From: Chrysomallon squamiferum
Lineage: Eukaryota; Mollusca; Gastropoda; Neomphalida; Peltospiridae
Assembly (NCBI GenBank): GCA_012295275.1
Contig: CM022673.1
Span: 2,528,605 to 2,569,604 of the forward strand
Direction of reading: 5' to 3'
Length of the DNA stretch: 41,000 nucleotides
Shown one piece after another: positions 10,281 through 21,427 of the stretch. The notes under the pieces were generated by a model, which was given only the letters and a program-made list of their open reading frames with translations, was not told the origin of the DNA and made no database searches. Made by a program: the position numbers and the translations under genes. Within the stretch, counting starts at the first letter, position 1. The number at the start of each line of letters is the position of its first letter.

Positions 10281-13200
10281 ATATTAAAACTAATAATAAT
10301 AAAAAGATAACAATAATGACAATAATAAAATTTCAAAAACCGTTTTACTTCAGCTTCTACATCTAAGTGCATTTTACTGAGTAAATTTAGTAAAAACATA
10401 AAGAAATAAAATGTTCTCCCTTGTGAAACTATACCTCATCCTTAAGTGTAGCAATGATTAGAATAAAGGGATGGCAACAGTGCACGAACTCAATAAAAAA
10501 TATTGTTCAAATGCAAAATGTGAAAAAGAATAAATATCCTCTAACTGCATTATAAATGTAACATTGAAAATATTCTTAGTGAAAGGTAAAATTGTAATTC
10601 ATGTTTATAACTTATTTACAATGTTGTTATATTAAAGGTACAGTGTATCCCAAATCTTGGTATAGCATCATTAAAATTATTTTGATGTGTAACATAAAAA
10701 CTTAATTAAAAATAAAACCTTAATTCATATCTGTTAAACAAAATATATAAATTTGTCAATTATTTTTAAACCATTAGACTTCTTAACATGAAACATTTAG
10801 TGTAATTTAAAAACTAAAACAATTTTTTAACTGGATTATTTATTACAATCCTGAGTATACCAGAAGCAGTATAAACCAATTGTTATTTTGCATAATGAAA
10901 TCCAAGTAATTGTTTGCTTTGAACTTCTCTACTTTGCTAATAATAAAGTATGATAATGAAATAACAAACTCACAAATGATGAATGTAAAAAAAGAAAAGA
11001 ATTTACAATAAAATCTTGATCAGCACATCAAAATTTTTATTAAGATATGAATAAAAAGATAACATGGCAGTGTATATATTCAATATTTCTACTAAATTAT
11101 AGTAAACTTTATTATTAGCAAAGGCTGTGTTTTATATAGAATAACAGTTTGGAATTACTCAAAATGTATTTAGGCTTTATTTGTTTATTGTCAAAAGAAA
11201 ACAATTAGCAGCAGGATGGCAGTATTATAAAATGACAGTGTTTGTGTTAGAAAAATAAAATCCAAACCAAGAAGAAAAACAAAAGCAGTATTTAGGAAAA
11301 TTTTAATAAACTTTATTTGGTGCAAGGTTTAATATTATTGTTATAAAGATAAACTTACAATTGAATAAAATGCTGCATGGCATATATATATAAATTATTA
11401 AAGTTTCTAAAATAAAAGCATTTATATAAATATTAATACACAATTATTCTTAGTGCAGATTTATTGCAGGCACTAGGTTTTATCTTTAATTATCCGACAT
11501 AGATAAAAATAAAAATAAAATATCTTAGATTTCTCATTTTATAACAAACTGACAAAATCTTCTATGCATACATAAAAAATAGCTGCACAAAATTTTGTTA
11601 GTAGATAATTAGGCTGCAGTGTTTAAATGAAAATATCAATTTATAAAGCTGCAAGTGTAAGTAGTACTTGGAAGCTTTATTCCTTCTTTAAAAAAATAAG
11701 TCAAATTTAATTATGAATGTTTTCCAATACAAGTTGGTGTTATTTTGATTCTTGTTCTCCTTACTACTATTGGTTATTTATAACAATTTTGTGTGCAGAT
11801 TTTGTAAATTTAAAAAATAAAATAAAAAGAATAAATAATTTTCTTTTTTTAATTTTTAATTTTTTTTTTTTTTAAATTGTTCTTCTGACTTTAGTATATA
11901 CATTTATACATTGCAGCAATATTAACACAGACAAGAAAAGAGCAAAGATCTTCACACACCAGAAGCAAACAACATCACAATGTTTATTAAATATTAAAGT
12001 GATTAAAAGAACCAAAACCACACCACAGTGATTATTAAACTGATTAAAGAACTGACACCATACAGGTGTGATGTAATAAAACTTATTAAAGGAAATAAAA
12101 TGTTTAATATGTGTTAGACACAGATCCAGGATGTAGATAAATGAGTCTGGTTATTTTCAATAATCATAATATGTCTATTTGTTTATTCTCACACTTTATT
12201 TAAAATAATTTTGCTAGGCAGTCCAAATTACCATGTATAAAATCAATTTACTATGCCTGTTCATGTTGAATATTTTAAAAAGAAAAAGTTAATGTTCTCT
12301 AACATAAAACACTACTTTTATTAATGATTTCCAGGAACCAAACCAAAACAATAATCTGCCATTAAAAATGTGTCACTTGGTCAAAATGACAATTTGTGGA
12401 TTATGATTTCACATATATTTCCATGTTTAACATGACAAATCTAATACTATATGGCTTAAGTCTTTAGATGCAAATGAGTTATGGTTTTACTCAAAGCTAG
12501 TTCAATAATATTTAGCACCTAATGACAGCCCTAGGACCTGTAATTCTGATATATTCTGACTAGCTAATGTAAGACCTCCATTATTTTAATATCCATTTTC
12601 TGATTAAAAACTTTCATTCAGAAGACTATCTTGTTCTTTTAATAATAAAATCTGCAGAGAATCTTGTGTTGCCAACTGACAACTGCCTAGTTTGGTTTGT
12701 GGTTGTGTCTGTTTTTGTACCAAGTTTTAATGGAAGCTCTAACTTTGTAAGTAACATTTTATGTCCAGCATTCTAAATTATATTACAAAAATTAATGAAT
12801 TAAAAAAAAGAATTTCTTAAAAATCTAAGTACATGCTTTACAACAAATATCATTCTTGAATAGCATTAAAAAAAAAATTAATAAATAAATAAATGTTCAC
12901 GATATAACTGATATATTTAATTAAAATACATATTATAAAAAATAAGATATTATATTCAGTAAAATATACATATGTATATATATATAAAACAACATCAAAC
13001 TCAGTTGTAACATGTACTGCTGACTTTTAAAATAATAATTGTTAAATAAAAATAGTAAAAGTCAGTTAGAAATGCTTTTAGTAACAAACACTGACTTATC
13101 ATGCATTGTGAAAAACTGTTAATATAAGACGTATTTGAAATACAGAAAACAAATCTGTAATATGCTCATTTAGATTTCATATACAGCCTCCTCTGAATTT

Positions 13201-13503
13201 ATATTGTACTATTTCACATTAAAGGTCAGAAACGTTTAATGTTAATCATATGTATTCAGGCAATATAAAATTTAGAGAATATTATTTTATCTTGCATACA
13301 AAACTCACAAGACATGAATTTCATTGCAAAACATTTGTTAAAATAACTTATCTGTTTTTTTTGGCTTTTTCAGTCATTATAACATTTGTTAGTTGTTAAA
13401 GCACAATGAAAAGAAATGTTCAAGAGACAGTGACATACACGACACAATGGACCAGGCTTCTGCCATGAATGGTGAGTACAGAAAACATAACACAAATGCT
13501 TAC

Positions 13504-13558
13504 GATGTTAATTCTCCATCCTTTCCATCTAATAGCTCAGCTCTGGGTGGCAGCTGAC
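13504..13558 (-). CDS. CSTPP1: CSTPP1 exon 8
   Basis: The acceptor is cttgttctag and the donor is gtaagc. It encodes GQLPPRAELLDGKDGELT, residues 253-270, ending with TC of a Ser codon. Reading through gives a stop at once, but the donor is good and the phase matches the last exon, so it is treated as internal. It lies in the linker between the conserved domain and the acidic tail. Confidence 0.85.
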
Positions 13559-13870
13559 CTAGAACAAGGGAACAAAACAGAACACAAAAAATTAATAATT
13601 TTTTTTTTTTTTTTAGAAAACTATACAATTTTGGCTCTATAGCAAATAAAAAGATTAAATAATGACGTATATATGGAATTCTGGTTAGAACGTGAAATAA
13701 TTCAAAACATTCTGTTAAATACAAATATTAATATTTATTGTCAGAATCTCCTAACAAAATGTGAAGCTCTGGTTAGGACCTGATATAATTAACTTTACCA
13801 CTTATAACAGTGATCAGACTGAGTGACAGGAGTTTTCATTCTCTTATATTGTTTAGTAACTTAAACTTAC

Positions 13871-13980
13871 CAATGTGTTCATTGATGGCTTCACTTTTAG
13901 CTGTTGCCATCAGAAAACCATAGAAGGACACTCTGGGAAGAGCAAACAGGATGTCCTTCAGAGCATTGATTGGAGGGGTT
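13871..13980 (-). CDS. CSTPP1: CSTPP1 exon 7
   Basis: The acceptor is tttacttcag and the donor is gtaagt. It encodes TPPINALKDILFALPRVSFY then GFLMATAKSEAINEHI, residues 217-252. The block VSFYGFLMA matches LTFYGFLMA of the human protein and closes the conserved domain. Confidence 0.94.
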
Positions 13981-14637
13981 CTGAAGTAAACAAACACACC
14001 AGCAGATATCACAAAAATAATGAATATAAAAATAAACTTTTTTTTTTTTTTTTCTAAATCAGTTGTCATTTACTTTATTGTTCTTGGTGTTTATTAATAT
14101 GGAAACCCTATAAAAGAACTATAAAATTATATTAAAAAAACCCACAAAAAATAACAATAACCAAATAAAACCAATCACACCAAATGAAAGCAAAAAAACA
14201 AATAAATTAATAATCCTCAATTTAAAATGAAGAAGCTCATAAAGGTTTACACAGACTGATACTTTCCATTTATTGATGACAGTGATTTGAAAACAGACAT
14301 ATGAAAAAAAAAAATCGTTCATAGATTACAATGATTTATGAGTGTCTTTCAGAGTTTGGTTCCATTTCCATTTTTATAATAATGAATAAAAGGGAATCTG
14401 TGAGTCTTGCAAGGATTCTTTGGCACTTTATTATTAGTAAAGATCAGCAATATAAAACAACAACATGGAAGTGCATAAGATATATATTTACATCCAATTT
14501 TTACAAATAATCCCAAAACATACTTTTTAAAGATCATTGCAAAAGAATGTTTCCCAAAATATTTAGAAAACTCATTGGAATGACTGTACTTGAAAATCAT
14601 ATTTGTACTGATGAACAAATAACAATGAAGTAAATAC

Positions 14638-14830
14638 TTAAAAGAGACTTGATCACATAGTGGGTACAGAGCGCGGAAGAACTGCATGGCATCAACACCA
14701 TCAGCTGGCTGGTAGTTACTCTGGTGGACGTTAGTGTCTGTACTGGCTGAAGGAACAACAACAGGGTCACGAGGACTGCGTTGTGTCTGCAGAATTGACT
14801 GGTAAATTTGTGCACTCTTTTCTAGAAATT
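14638..14830 (-). CDS. CSTPP1: CSTPP1 exon 6
   Basis: The exon begins after ataaag (residue 152, EFLEKSAQIYQSILQTQRSP) and ends before a weak donor, gtattt. It runs through a variable linker (RDPVVVPSASTDTNVHQSNY) to FFRALYPLCDQVSFK, residue 215. A competing AG eight bases further in would break the frame. The acceptor and first bases of this exon are copied 161 bp upstream in the intron. Confidence 0.9.
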
Positions 14831-15116
14831 CTTTATAAAAAAAAAAAAAAAAAAAAATTAAAATAAAAAAACAATAACAGATTAAGTTAACAGAAAGGAA
14901 TTACACACATTTTATTTGATTTTACAAAATTTGAATTAAATTATATTTTCTTAATGTTTCATTAAATTCTCTGCACCCTTTTCTAGAAATTCTTTAAAAA
15001 AAAATTAAAAAAAATTAAATAAAAATCATAAAAGGCTTATTTAACAAAAAGGAATTACATATATTTTATTTAATTTATAATATCTTAACATTTCACAAAA
15101 TTATGATAAAAAAAAA
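14811..15116. repeat. Tandem duplication covering the CSTPP1 exon 6 acceptor
   Basis: The sequence tgcactcttttctagaaatt at 14811 recurs as tgcacccttttctagaaatt at 14972, an offset of 161. The similarity continues through ggaattacacacattttatt (14898) and ggaattacatatattttatt (15051). The copy carries the first bases of exon 6 and its acceptor AG. Confidence 0.75.
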
Positions 15117-15254
15117 TTATGTTCAAATCTAAAATAAATGTATGGACTGATACAGGATAAAACTGAGTATTTTACTTTAACCAAAAAGAAAGAGAAAAAA
15201 TATCATTACAAATAAAGTTATTAAATGCAATTCATTTAAAAAAAAAGTTCTAAC
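14831..15254 (-). other. CSTPP1: CSTPP1 intron 5 with duplicated segment
   Basis: This intron holds a tandem duplication (14811-14971 and 14972-15116) that includes the exon 6 acceptor. The other short CSTPP1 introns are 13559-13870, 13981-14637, 15341-15805, 15891-16249, 16381-16800 and 16904-17287. They are AT-rich with short AAT or T runs and nothing else recognisable. Confidence 0.75.
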
Positions 15255-15340
15255 CTTCGTAGTAAAACTGTACTTGGAATGCGTAGACAAAATCTACAAA
15301 TGATATGAGGCAATCTAGTGCATCGTCAATTAATATTATT
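15255..15340 (-). CDS. CSTPP1: CSTPP1 exon 5
   Basis: The acceptor is tttttccag and the donor is gttaga. It encodes RIILIDDALDCLISFVDFVY then AFQVQFYYE, residues 123-151. It is the most conserved stretch against the human protein as recalled (RIVLMDDAMDCLMSFSDFLF). It is hydrophobic but reads as an amphipathic helix rather than a membrane segment. Confidence 0.94.
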
Positions 15341-15805
15341 CTGGAAAAAAAAAAAAATTATATGTGTATGAGTCTCTGTGTGTTAAACATGCAATCATCA
15401 TTATGATCACATTAGTCAAAAAAAATTAAAAAAATAATTTTGTGTTTTAATTTTTTAATAATAAAAATTATAATAATAACAATAACAATATCTGTCTGAA
15501 TGTATGAAAATTTTAAGATACATATACATTTTTTTAAATTATTTTTCTGTATTGTCTGCTACACAGAAAATGCTAAGTGAAAAATGAACATTTTCAGTAA
15601 TTAAAAATGAATAATTAAACAAATTAAAGTACATTTTTAAATACTGAAAACCATTTCCTCTTACATTTTTGAAATGTCTTGCAAATAATTTGGTTCACTG
15701 CAGAATGACACATTAAACTGGAAGTTCATGCGATACGTATAAATAATATATTTAAGGAATGCGTAAATAATTACAATCACTAGAAACAAATCTGTGCTAA
15801 ATTAC

Positions 15806-15890
15806 CTTGCAGTTTTCTGTACCAAACTGAAAGGAAAGTCAGGACAAAGTAGACCAAGCAGCGAATGATATTCATGGATACTGAGAAGAT
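15806..15890 (-). CDS. CSTPP1: CSTPP1 exon 4
   Basis: The acceptor is ttgttacag and the donor is gtaatt. It encodes DLLSIHEYHSLLGLLCPDFP then FSLVQKTA, residues 95-122, matching the human DLLTMKEYHCLLQLLCPDFP block nearly residue for residue. Splice phases fit both neighbours (G+AT; AG+A). Confidence 0.94.
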
Positions 15891-16249
15891 CTGTAACAAT
15901 TATTCTGATTGGTTAATTCTACAGTTAGACTTCAATATATATAATAGGCAATCTAATGTTATTAAAGTTCCAACTTGAAGCAACAAAAACAAAAAATAAT
16001 AATAATAATAAATAAAATATATGCATAAACTAAGAAACAAACATATCCAAATAGGCAGTGTTATTATTAAATTGTGATCCAAATAATAACAACATTATAC
16101 AAAAATGTATCCAATATTTAATTTTGTAAATATCAAATATATAAGCTTTTGTTTTTTTTTGTTTTTTTATCAGTCTTGTAGTTTAAAATATTTTATTTTA
16201 TTAAAAAGAAAGGGTATAATAAGCAAAACAATATTTTAATTAATTATAC

Positions 16250-16380
16250 CTCCTTTTTTCCCAATCTGCCTAAAACATTTCAAGAAAAGTTTAACAAATG
16301 AGGCTCTGTTGTGAGGAGTTGATCGTATGAAGGCAAATTCTCTGAAAATTGTATGATTTCCATCCCTCAAACTACAAAAA
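16250..16380 (-). CDS. CSTPP1: CSTPP1 exon 3
   Basis: The exon starts after aactttag and ends before gtataatt. It encodes residues 51-94, YFCSLRDGNHTIFREFAFIR then STPHNRASFVKLFLKCFRQI and GKKG. The start at 16380 is chosen over a second AG nine bases further in because only the longer form keeps the spacing of the recalled human EYFNSVCQGTHILFREF. Both starts are in frame. Confidence 0.92.
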
Positions 16381-16800
16381 CTAAAGTTAAAAATAAATGA
16401 ATATGTGCAATACATTAACCAATTTAAGAGTAGCCAATGTGTAATAATGATGTCCAGTAAATGAATCAACCAATTTAAGCAAGGTGACTATAGAAAAATA
16501 TATTATTGAGTGCATTAATTTTGTTTCTTTTATTTTTCCCCAATCTTTAACACCTTCTCTTTTCAGTTCAGTAACCCCTTGCAAGTTATGCAACTATTGT
16601 TTTTGATGTGTCTTTAATTACTGATGTGTTGCACTGTAAGTTGACTTGACTAATTAAAACAATTTTCACGAAGCATAACTGTAGGAAAATAAATCATCTC
16701 TAATTAAGATATTAAATTTTCATTTTTTTTTCTTATTTAAAAATTTACTTTTTTAAAGGCAAACAATGAATTTATAAACAGGTAACATGATTTAACTTAC

Positions 16801-16903
16801 TATTCACTAAGGAACTTTAGTGGACTAATTTTAGGATTTTCTTCTCTGTGTTCTAAGAGCTGAGCTATGGAATCTTCCAAATAAACCAATACGTTGTGTC
16901 GAG
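16801..16903 (-). CDS. CSTPP1: CSTPP1 exon 2
   Basis: The acceptor is ttacag (ct on + at 16904-16905) and the donor is gtaagt. It encodes residues 17-50, ARHNVLVYLEDSIAQLLEHR then EENPKISPLKFLSE, plus two bases of Tyr51. The human counterpart as recalled reads QRHVLTYMEDAVCQLLENRE. The segment is predicted helical and is one of the best-conserved parts of the family. Confidence 0.93.
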
Positions 16904-17287
16904 CTGTAACAAAACATGTTCATTATAAATTTTGAAAAACAAAATCTATCATTTGGCAGAGTTTTCTTTGTTTTAAAATAGTATAAATTTCAAATATTCG
17001 ATGCTTTACCTTTTTTTGTAATTAAAACTTGCATTACAAAATTTCATCATTCAAATAAATTTTAAAAATTATCAACAAACCTAGAATTCTAATCAAGACT
17101 GATAACCTTTCATAATTGTTTAAGATATATGTTCATGTCCTGTTTTTAACTTAAGCAGAAAATGTGGCATAAAACTAATATTTAGTTGCTGAAATACTGA
17201 TCAGATGATCTTAAATAACAATATAATTTAAATATAAGCCTAAATTATTTATAAAATTATGTGTTAATAGTGGATTATTTGTTTTAC

Positions 17288-17336
17288 CTAAGTATCTGTC
17301 TGCTGACATAGAAAAGCGATCTTCAATAAATGCCAT
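17288..17336 (-). CDS. CSTPP1: CSTPP1 exon 1 (start codon)
   Basis: ATG lies at 17336-17334 and encodes MAFIEDRFSMSADRYL before the donor gtaaaac. It is chosen because it opens the reading frame just before the conserved ARHNVLVYLED block, at the place where the human protein also starts. A good acceptor-like sequence (ctactttttcag) about 80 bases upstream, near + strand 17414, suggests that the leader has its own intron. Confidence 0.88.
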
Positions 17337-17433
17337 TAGTTGATTAAATATCTACAGCCTTCAAGATGACATAATACAAAACTCTAAACTGGCAGTGAGG
17401 TCTTTGTTTCTCCGTAACTGAAAAAGTAGACTG

Positions 17434-17551
17434 GTAAATAATAATAATAATAATAATAATAACAATACAAAGAAGAAGAAGAAGAAATAAACCACCATTA
17501 TCATCAAGAAGAAAACAATAAAAAATTAAAAAAAAAAAAAAAAAAAAAAAA
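17434..17551. repeat. AAT, GAA and poly(A) tract upstream of CSTPP1
   Basis: (AAT)n at 17435-17461, (GAA)n near 17471-17487 and a poly(A) run of about 22 at 17529-17551. Confidence 0.9.
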
Positions 17552-18358
17552 ATGCTAAGAAAAAAGTTTGAAATGTGAATTGTTTTTAAAGAAAAATTAT
17601 ATCAATTGTCATATGTCATGTTGTTTCCTTTTACATTTATTTTCTTATTTAAAACGTCAACATTTTACTGGTTTCGGTTCAACTAGCACAGAATTTATTT
17701 TTAATAAACTTCTTAAATGCTTAAAGAAAAATGTACAGTTATCACTGTGTCATGATTCTGCTGTTAACAAATCTATATTTTATTAGCACTAATTAATATG
17801 TTTAGTAGATTATGAGCGTTCTCTTAAGATCAGTTGATGTGACTATTTTTGCTTTTAATGAGAAAATGTTGCTGGTATTCTTTAAAGAATAATGTCATGA
17901 TTTCATAAATGTTTGATATTCAGTAATACTAACAGCATAAACAAGAGACAAAAAATTAATCTGTAACATCCAGACAAAATAAACTAGCTTTCTATTAGTA
18001 TAATAATAATAATTACAATAAATAAATAATTAAAACATTTAAAAAACGAAAAGAGACAACAACTTTTCAACATACACACACCTCACTTAATAAGTACACT
18101 GGGTCGATGTCATCAGACCCACTGTTCCCAGTTTAATTTCAGAAATTGGTACTGAAACCGGAGCTACTAACTTCAAACTTAACATAAACATTACTAAAAT
18201 TTTGTAAAAAAGAAAAAAAAAGGAAAGAAAAGAAACTGAATACTGTGAATATTTTGGAACGTGGCAGTTATAAACACCTATAAAATAATGTCAAGTTGTC
18301 TGTAAATAATGTCATAACAGAGAGCAAAGAGTGAAAGAAGTCACTTTTGTCCACAAAA

Positions 18359-18514
18359 ATGAAAGTTCATCTTCAGCAAATATTCAGACCGGATGTTGTC
18401 AGCCAGCAACCAGGTTCTGTATCTTCGGATATAATCGACTGTATCCGGAATATCAAAAAAGGAAATTTTCGGAAACGCGCCAACGATTCAACTTCTATTT
18501 TGATAGGTGGATAA
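18359..18514 (+). other. Possible upstream ORF of 51 codons in the LRP4-like leader
   Basis: An ATG at 18359 opens 51 codons (MKVHLQQIFRPDVV...) ending TAA at 18512-18514, in the GC-richer promoter segment and 150 bases before the LRP4-like start. It matters only if transcription starts upstream of it. No family is recognised and it could be chance. Confidence 0.2.
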
Positions 18515-18663
18515 AAATAACATTGGTGTTTATGACCTCCCGGAAGCCACAGAGTGTGACTCGCCACTGCAGAAGCTACAAATGTTATACAACTTTGACC
18601 TGAATGTTTATGTACACACGGACTACTACCAAATAGATCTATGTCGTGCCTTTACAATAAAAG

Positions 18664-18709
18664 ATGAGGGCTTTGGCTGCAGTGTTGTCACTATGTGCAC
18701 TAGTTTATG
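18664..18709 (+). CDS. LRP4: LRP4-like exon 1: signal peptide
   Basis: ATG at 18664 encodes MRALAAVLSLCALVY and one base of the next codon before a strong donor, G|gtgagt. With Ala from the next exon this is a textbook signal peptide: a short basic start (Arg2), a hydrophobic core, and a small residue (VYA) before likely cleavage at STSDGDSAC. An in-frame TAA lies just upstream, so this is the first possible start in frame. Directly upstream, tacaataaaag ATG has an A at -3. Confidence 0.78.
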
Positions 18710-21396
18710 GTGAGTAAAAATGTTTTATGGCATGGCATGCAAACTTTTTACTTTTTAGCAGAACGACGGTGCCGATTTTTGCCGAAAGGCAGAAGATCGA
18801 GTGTGTATTTGTTTGCTGAAGCTTGACCCATTGACCCTAACAGACGACTAAACTACTGCAGAAATCAAGCATTTCTCATCTTTAGTAGTAACGAGTTTAA
18901 ATAAAATTTACATTAATTTCCATAGACAATGGCAAAAATCTTGCGACAAAAAAACCAAACAAAACAAAAAAACGTATCGCCTGCCTTGTTTTAACGAAGG
19001 AGCTCTTTCAGGCTAACTAAAGTTGTACGTGTTTCTGTTATTCTGTTGACATTCAGACTGACTACTTTATTTAATCGGACTTTGGGTTGGTTTGGAATAA
19101 TGTTAAAGCTTGATCATGTCAAAATTAATTAAAATCAATCAATCATTCAATGATTTCCAGATTTTTAAAAACATTAGTATAATAATTTTAATAATAATCA
19201 TTGGTGAAATGTTTACTGTTTTTATATCATAGAACATCTACAGTGAAGTTAAAAAACAACAACAAAAAACCCATTAATAATAATAATAATAAAACCCGAA
19301 CAGTTTGTGGTATTAAGTAACATATAAATTGCATATAAAATGACACATTCTTTGGTGTGAAATACTGATCTTGGAACAGAATTTATTGATGTTTTTCTGA
19401 TTAAAGTATCTACTTTTATACAAGACTGAAATGTAGAATTTTGTAATTTTTAAATAAAAACCAAAAATGGTTATTATGCTTAAATGCATTTTGTTCAAAT
19501 AGATTAAATGATAGAAATTCACCAAATAAAATTTGTGAATATAATGCTACATGTTATTTGTTTTACTGGAAATTATGCATGTCTGTTAAATTACAGTCTC
19601 CTATAGTATGGATGTCACTTTTATTTTTTTTAAATTATTTATTTACTCATGTTAGTACTTAGATTGTCATTACCATAATTGTTAATAACTTTATTATAAT
19701 TATTATTTATGTTTATATTATGATGCAGTAAAGGTATTTATTTTGTATGAAATAGGGCTTACATACTACTGGTATTTTAGGTATTAATGCTGTAATTTAA
19801 CTCTGTTTTCCTTTTCTTTTCTTTTCCTTTATTACTTTTTCTTTTTAATTTAATTTTTTTTAATTTTTTTTTTTATAACAAATAGAAGTTATAGCTAAGA
19901 TTTACAATAAAAGAATAACAGAGTAAAGATTCACAGAGAAAAAGAAAACTGACATCAGTTCATATGAACCTTTTACTTAATGAACATAAATCATAAATGT
20001 GTGTTGGTCATGAACCTCAGTGTTGCATCATCTGCAGAGCAATCATGATACTGTTAGAATTATCACATTAACAATAAACAGTATATATTTTAAAACTGAG
20101 AACAGACACACACTATGTTCATACAAACAGACATTTGTTCTATAAATAATAATATCACAGCAATGAATTCTATTTTGGCTTCTGAATCAACATATTTAGC
20201 ATTTTAATCAGAAACAGTTTCAGTCACTTTAGCACGGTGATTAAAATTAGTATTCTGGTTTTGACAACCTTAAAGGACTGGAAAGATGCCAAGCCTTTTA
20301 TTCATTTCTTGGGCAGAATAAAATAACTGTTTTATTGTTTGGTATCTGCTCAGATCGTTTTCTGCTATGGATTTATTCCAGCAGAGTTTGGAATTGCAGT
20401 TATCATGATGAGGCAGGCAGTGATGAAACCAGGCTGCCTCAAACCACTACTTTGTTACTTGAGGGGATCTGTTTGGGTGTGTCGAGATGGATATCATTTG
20501 GTTATTTAAAAATAAAATGAGAAATGATAAAAGACTGATCCCAAATTTAAGTGTAATTGGGTGCATTAGTTTTTTTCATTTTCTGTTATTAATTAACTGA
20601 TTTAAGGTTATTAATATTTTGTATTAATGTCAGTGGCAGGACTTTCATAATAATAAATAAATGGGACAATGTGGAATGTGGGTGCACACATGTATATAAA
20701 ATCAACAGAATTATTGAATAGACTGGTTATTTGTATTTTTAAATTAGAACAAAAATATTAATTATTATTTTTTTTTTTTTTTAGAATTTTTTGTAAAACA
20801 GATTAAGCTCTGTTGGAGGTGTTTTTTTTTTTTTTGTCTGTGCATAACTAACAATACAAATGTATTTCTATATAGTCAGACACATATACCAAGAAGAAAT
20901 TAATATTGTTCTAGACTGGGTTGTTGTGGCAGTAAGACTAGATAATAAATGACAGTCTGTCTGCTTTGCCTGTGCACAATTACAAACATCTGTGTGCATT
21001 TCCATGTACAGTAGAATAGCTGCTCTCTCCTGCTGTGTTAATGCATCTGAGAGTCATTGCTAAGGGAATGACAAAATCTGCATCATCCATCTTTAGCATG
21101 TATTATCTGTTGTAACACATGCCTAATGACATTTGTGGCAAAGAACAGTCTGTCAGAACGCTTTGAAGAACAACAGATAGCTAACAGAAGTATTTTCTCA
21201 CAAGTTATCTTCCATTTATCACATTTATCTATTATGTTTGAGGTGGAGAAAAAACACATCTTCAAAACAAACCCAGCGATGTTGAGTTATATTACAATGT
21301 GTAGAACTGTACGAATGTAAGCAAAAACACTGTTTAATTTATATATTTAAACTCCTTTTTTTATTTGTTTCTTTGTTGGTGGTTTTTTTTTTTTTT

Positions 21397-21427
<31 letters not shown>

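Larger units (their letters stand above)
6390..13503 (-). other. CSTPP1: CSTPP1 intron 8 (7.1 kb)
   Basis: A long AT-rich intron with no coding signal. It contains AAT microsatellites (7637-7697, 8046-8126), a SINE scrap (7500-7556), a fold-back element (8549-8770), a decayed tandem array (about 8860-9600) and GAT/heptamer repeats (10184-10280). From 10300 to 13490 I see only unstructured AT-rich sequence. Confidence 0.8.
5081..17336 (-). other. CSTPP1: CSTPP1 gene: centriolar satellite regulator of the tubulin polyglutamylase complex
   Basis: Nine minus-strand coding exons join with matching phases into 360 residues; human CSTPP1/C11orf49 is about 330. As recalled, the human protein shares blocks throughout the first 250 residues: RHNVLVYLEDSIAQLLEHRE, EYFCSLRDGNHTIFREFAF, STPHNRASFVKLFLKCFR, EYHSLLGLLCPDFPFSLVQK, DDALDCLISFVDFVYAFQVQ and RVSFYGFLMA. 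The tail (about 253-360) is disordered and acidic at the end (DSSESSDTN), like the human acidic C-terminus. In human cells the protein sits at centriolar satellites and binds the TTLL1 tubulin polyglutamylase complex, affecting microtubule glutamylation; the same role here is inference. The helical N-terminal part resembles an FOP/LisH-type dimerisation region in general character only. The gene is divergent from the LRP4-like gene and convergent with gene A. Confidence 0.93.
17337..18663. promoter_or_regulatory. Divergent intergenic/promoter region between CSTPP1 and the LRP4-like gene
   Basis: The two start codons face away from each other 1.33 kb apart. The half near CSTPP1 is AT-rich with AAT and GAA runs and a poly(A) tract (17434-17551). 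The half at 18100-18600 is clearly GC-richer with several CpGs, as expected of a shared promoter. Visible motifs include CCGGAA at 18445-18450, CCGGAAG at 18540-18546 (ETS-type cores) and GGAAACGCGCC near 18471-18481. Transcription starts are not visible. A 5' UTR exon of CSTPP1 may end near 18082 (minus-strand gtgtgt donor after aagtgag). Confidence 0.6.

Noticed and set aside
13500-13724. Minus-strand frame ending LLDGKDGELTS-stop taken as the CSTPP1 C-terminus
   Set aside because: The stop lies just beyond a good donor (gtaagc), and the phase joins exactly to the acidic-tail exon at 6389, which resembles the human C-terminus.
18507-18713. 68-codon frame overlapping the LRP4-like start
   Set aside because: It begins at GTG, not ATG, and runs through the exon 1 donor; the other frame gives a clear signal peptide with matching splice phase.
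20330-20520. GC-richer open patch as an exon in intron 1
   Set aside because: The 61-codon frame has no flanking splice sites in the right phase and no recognised motif; at most a regulatory or repeat-derived segment.
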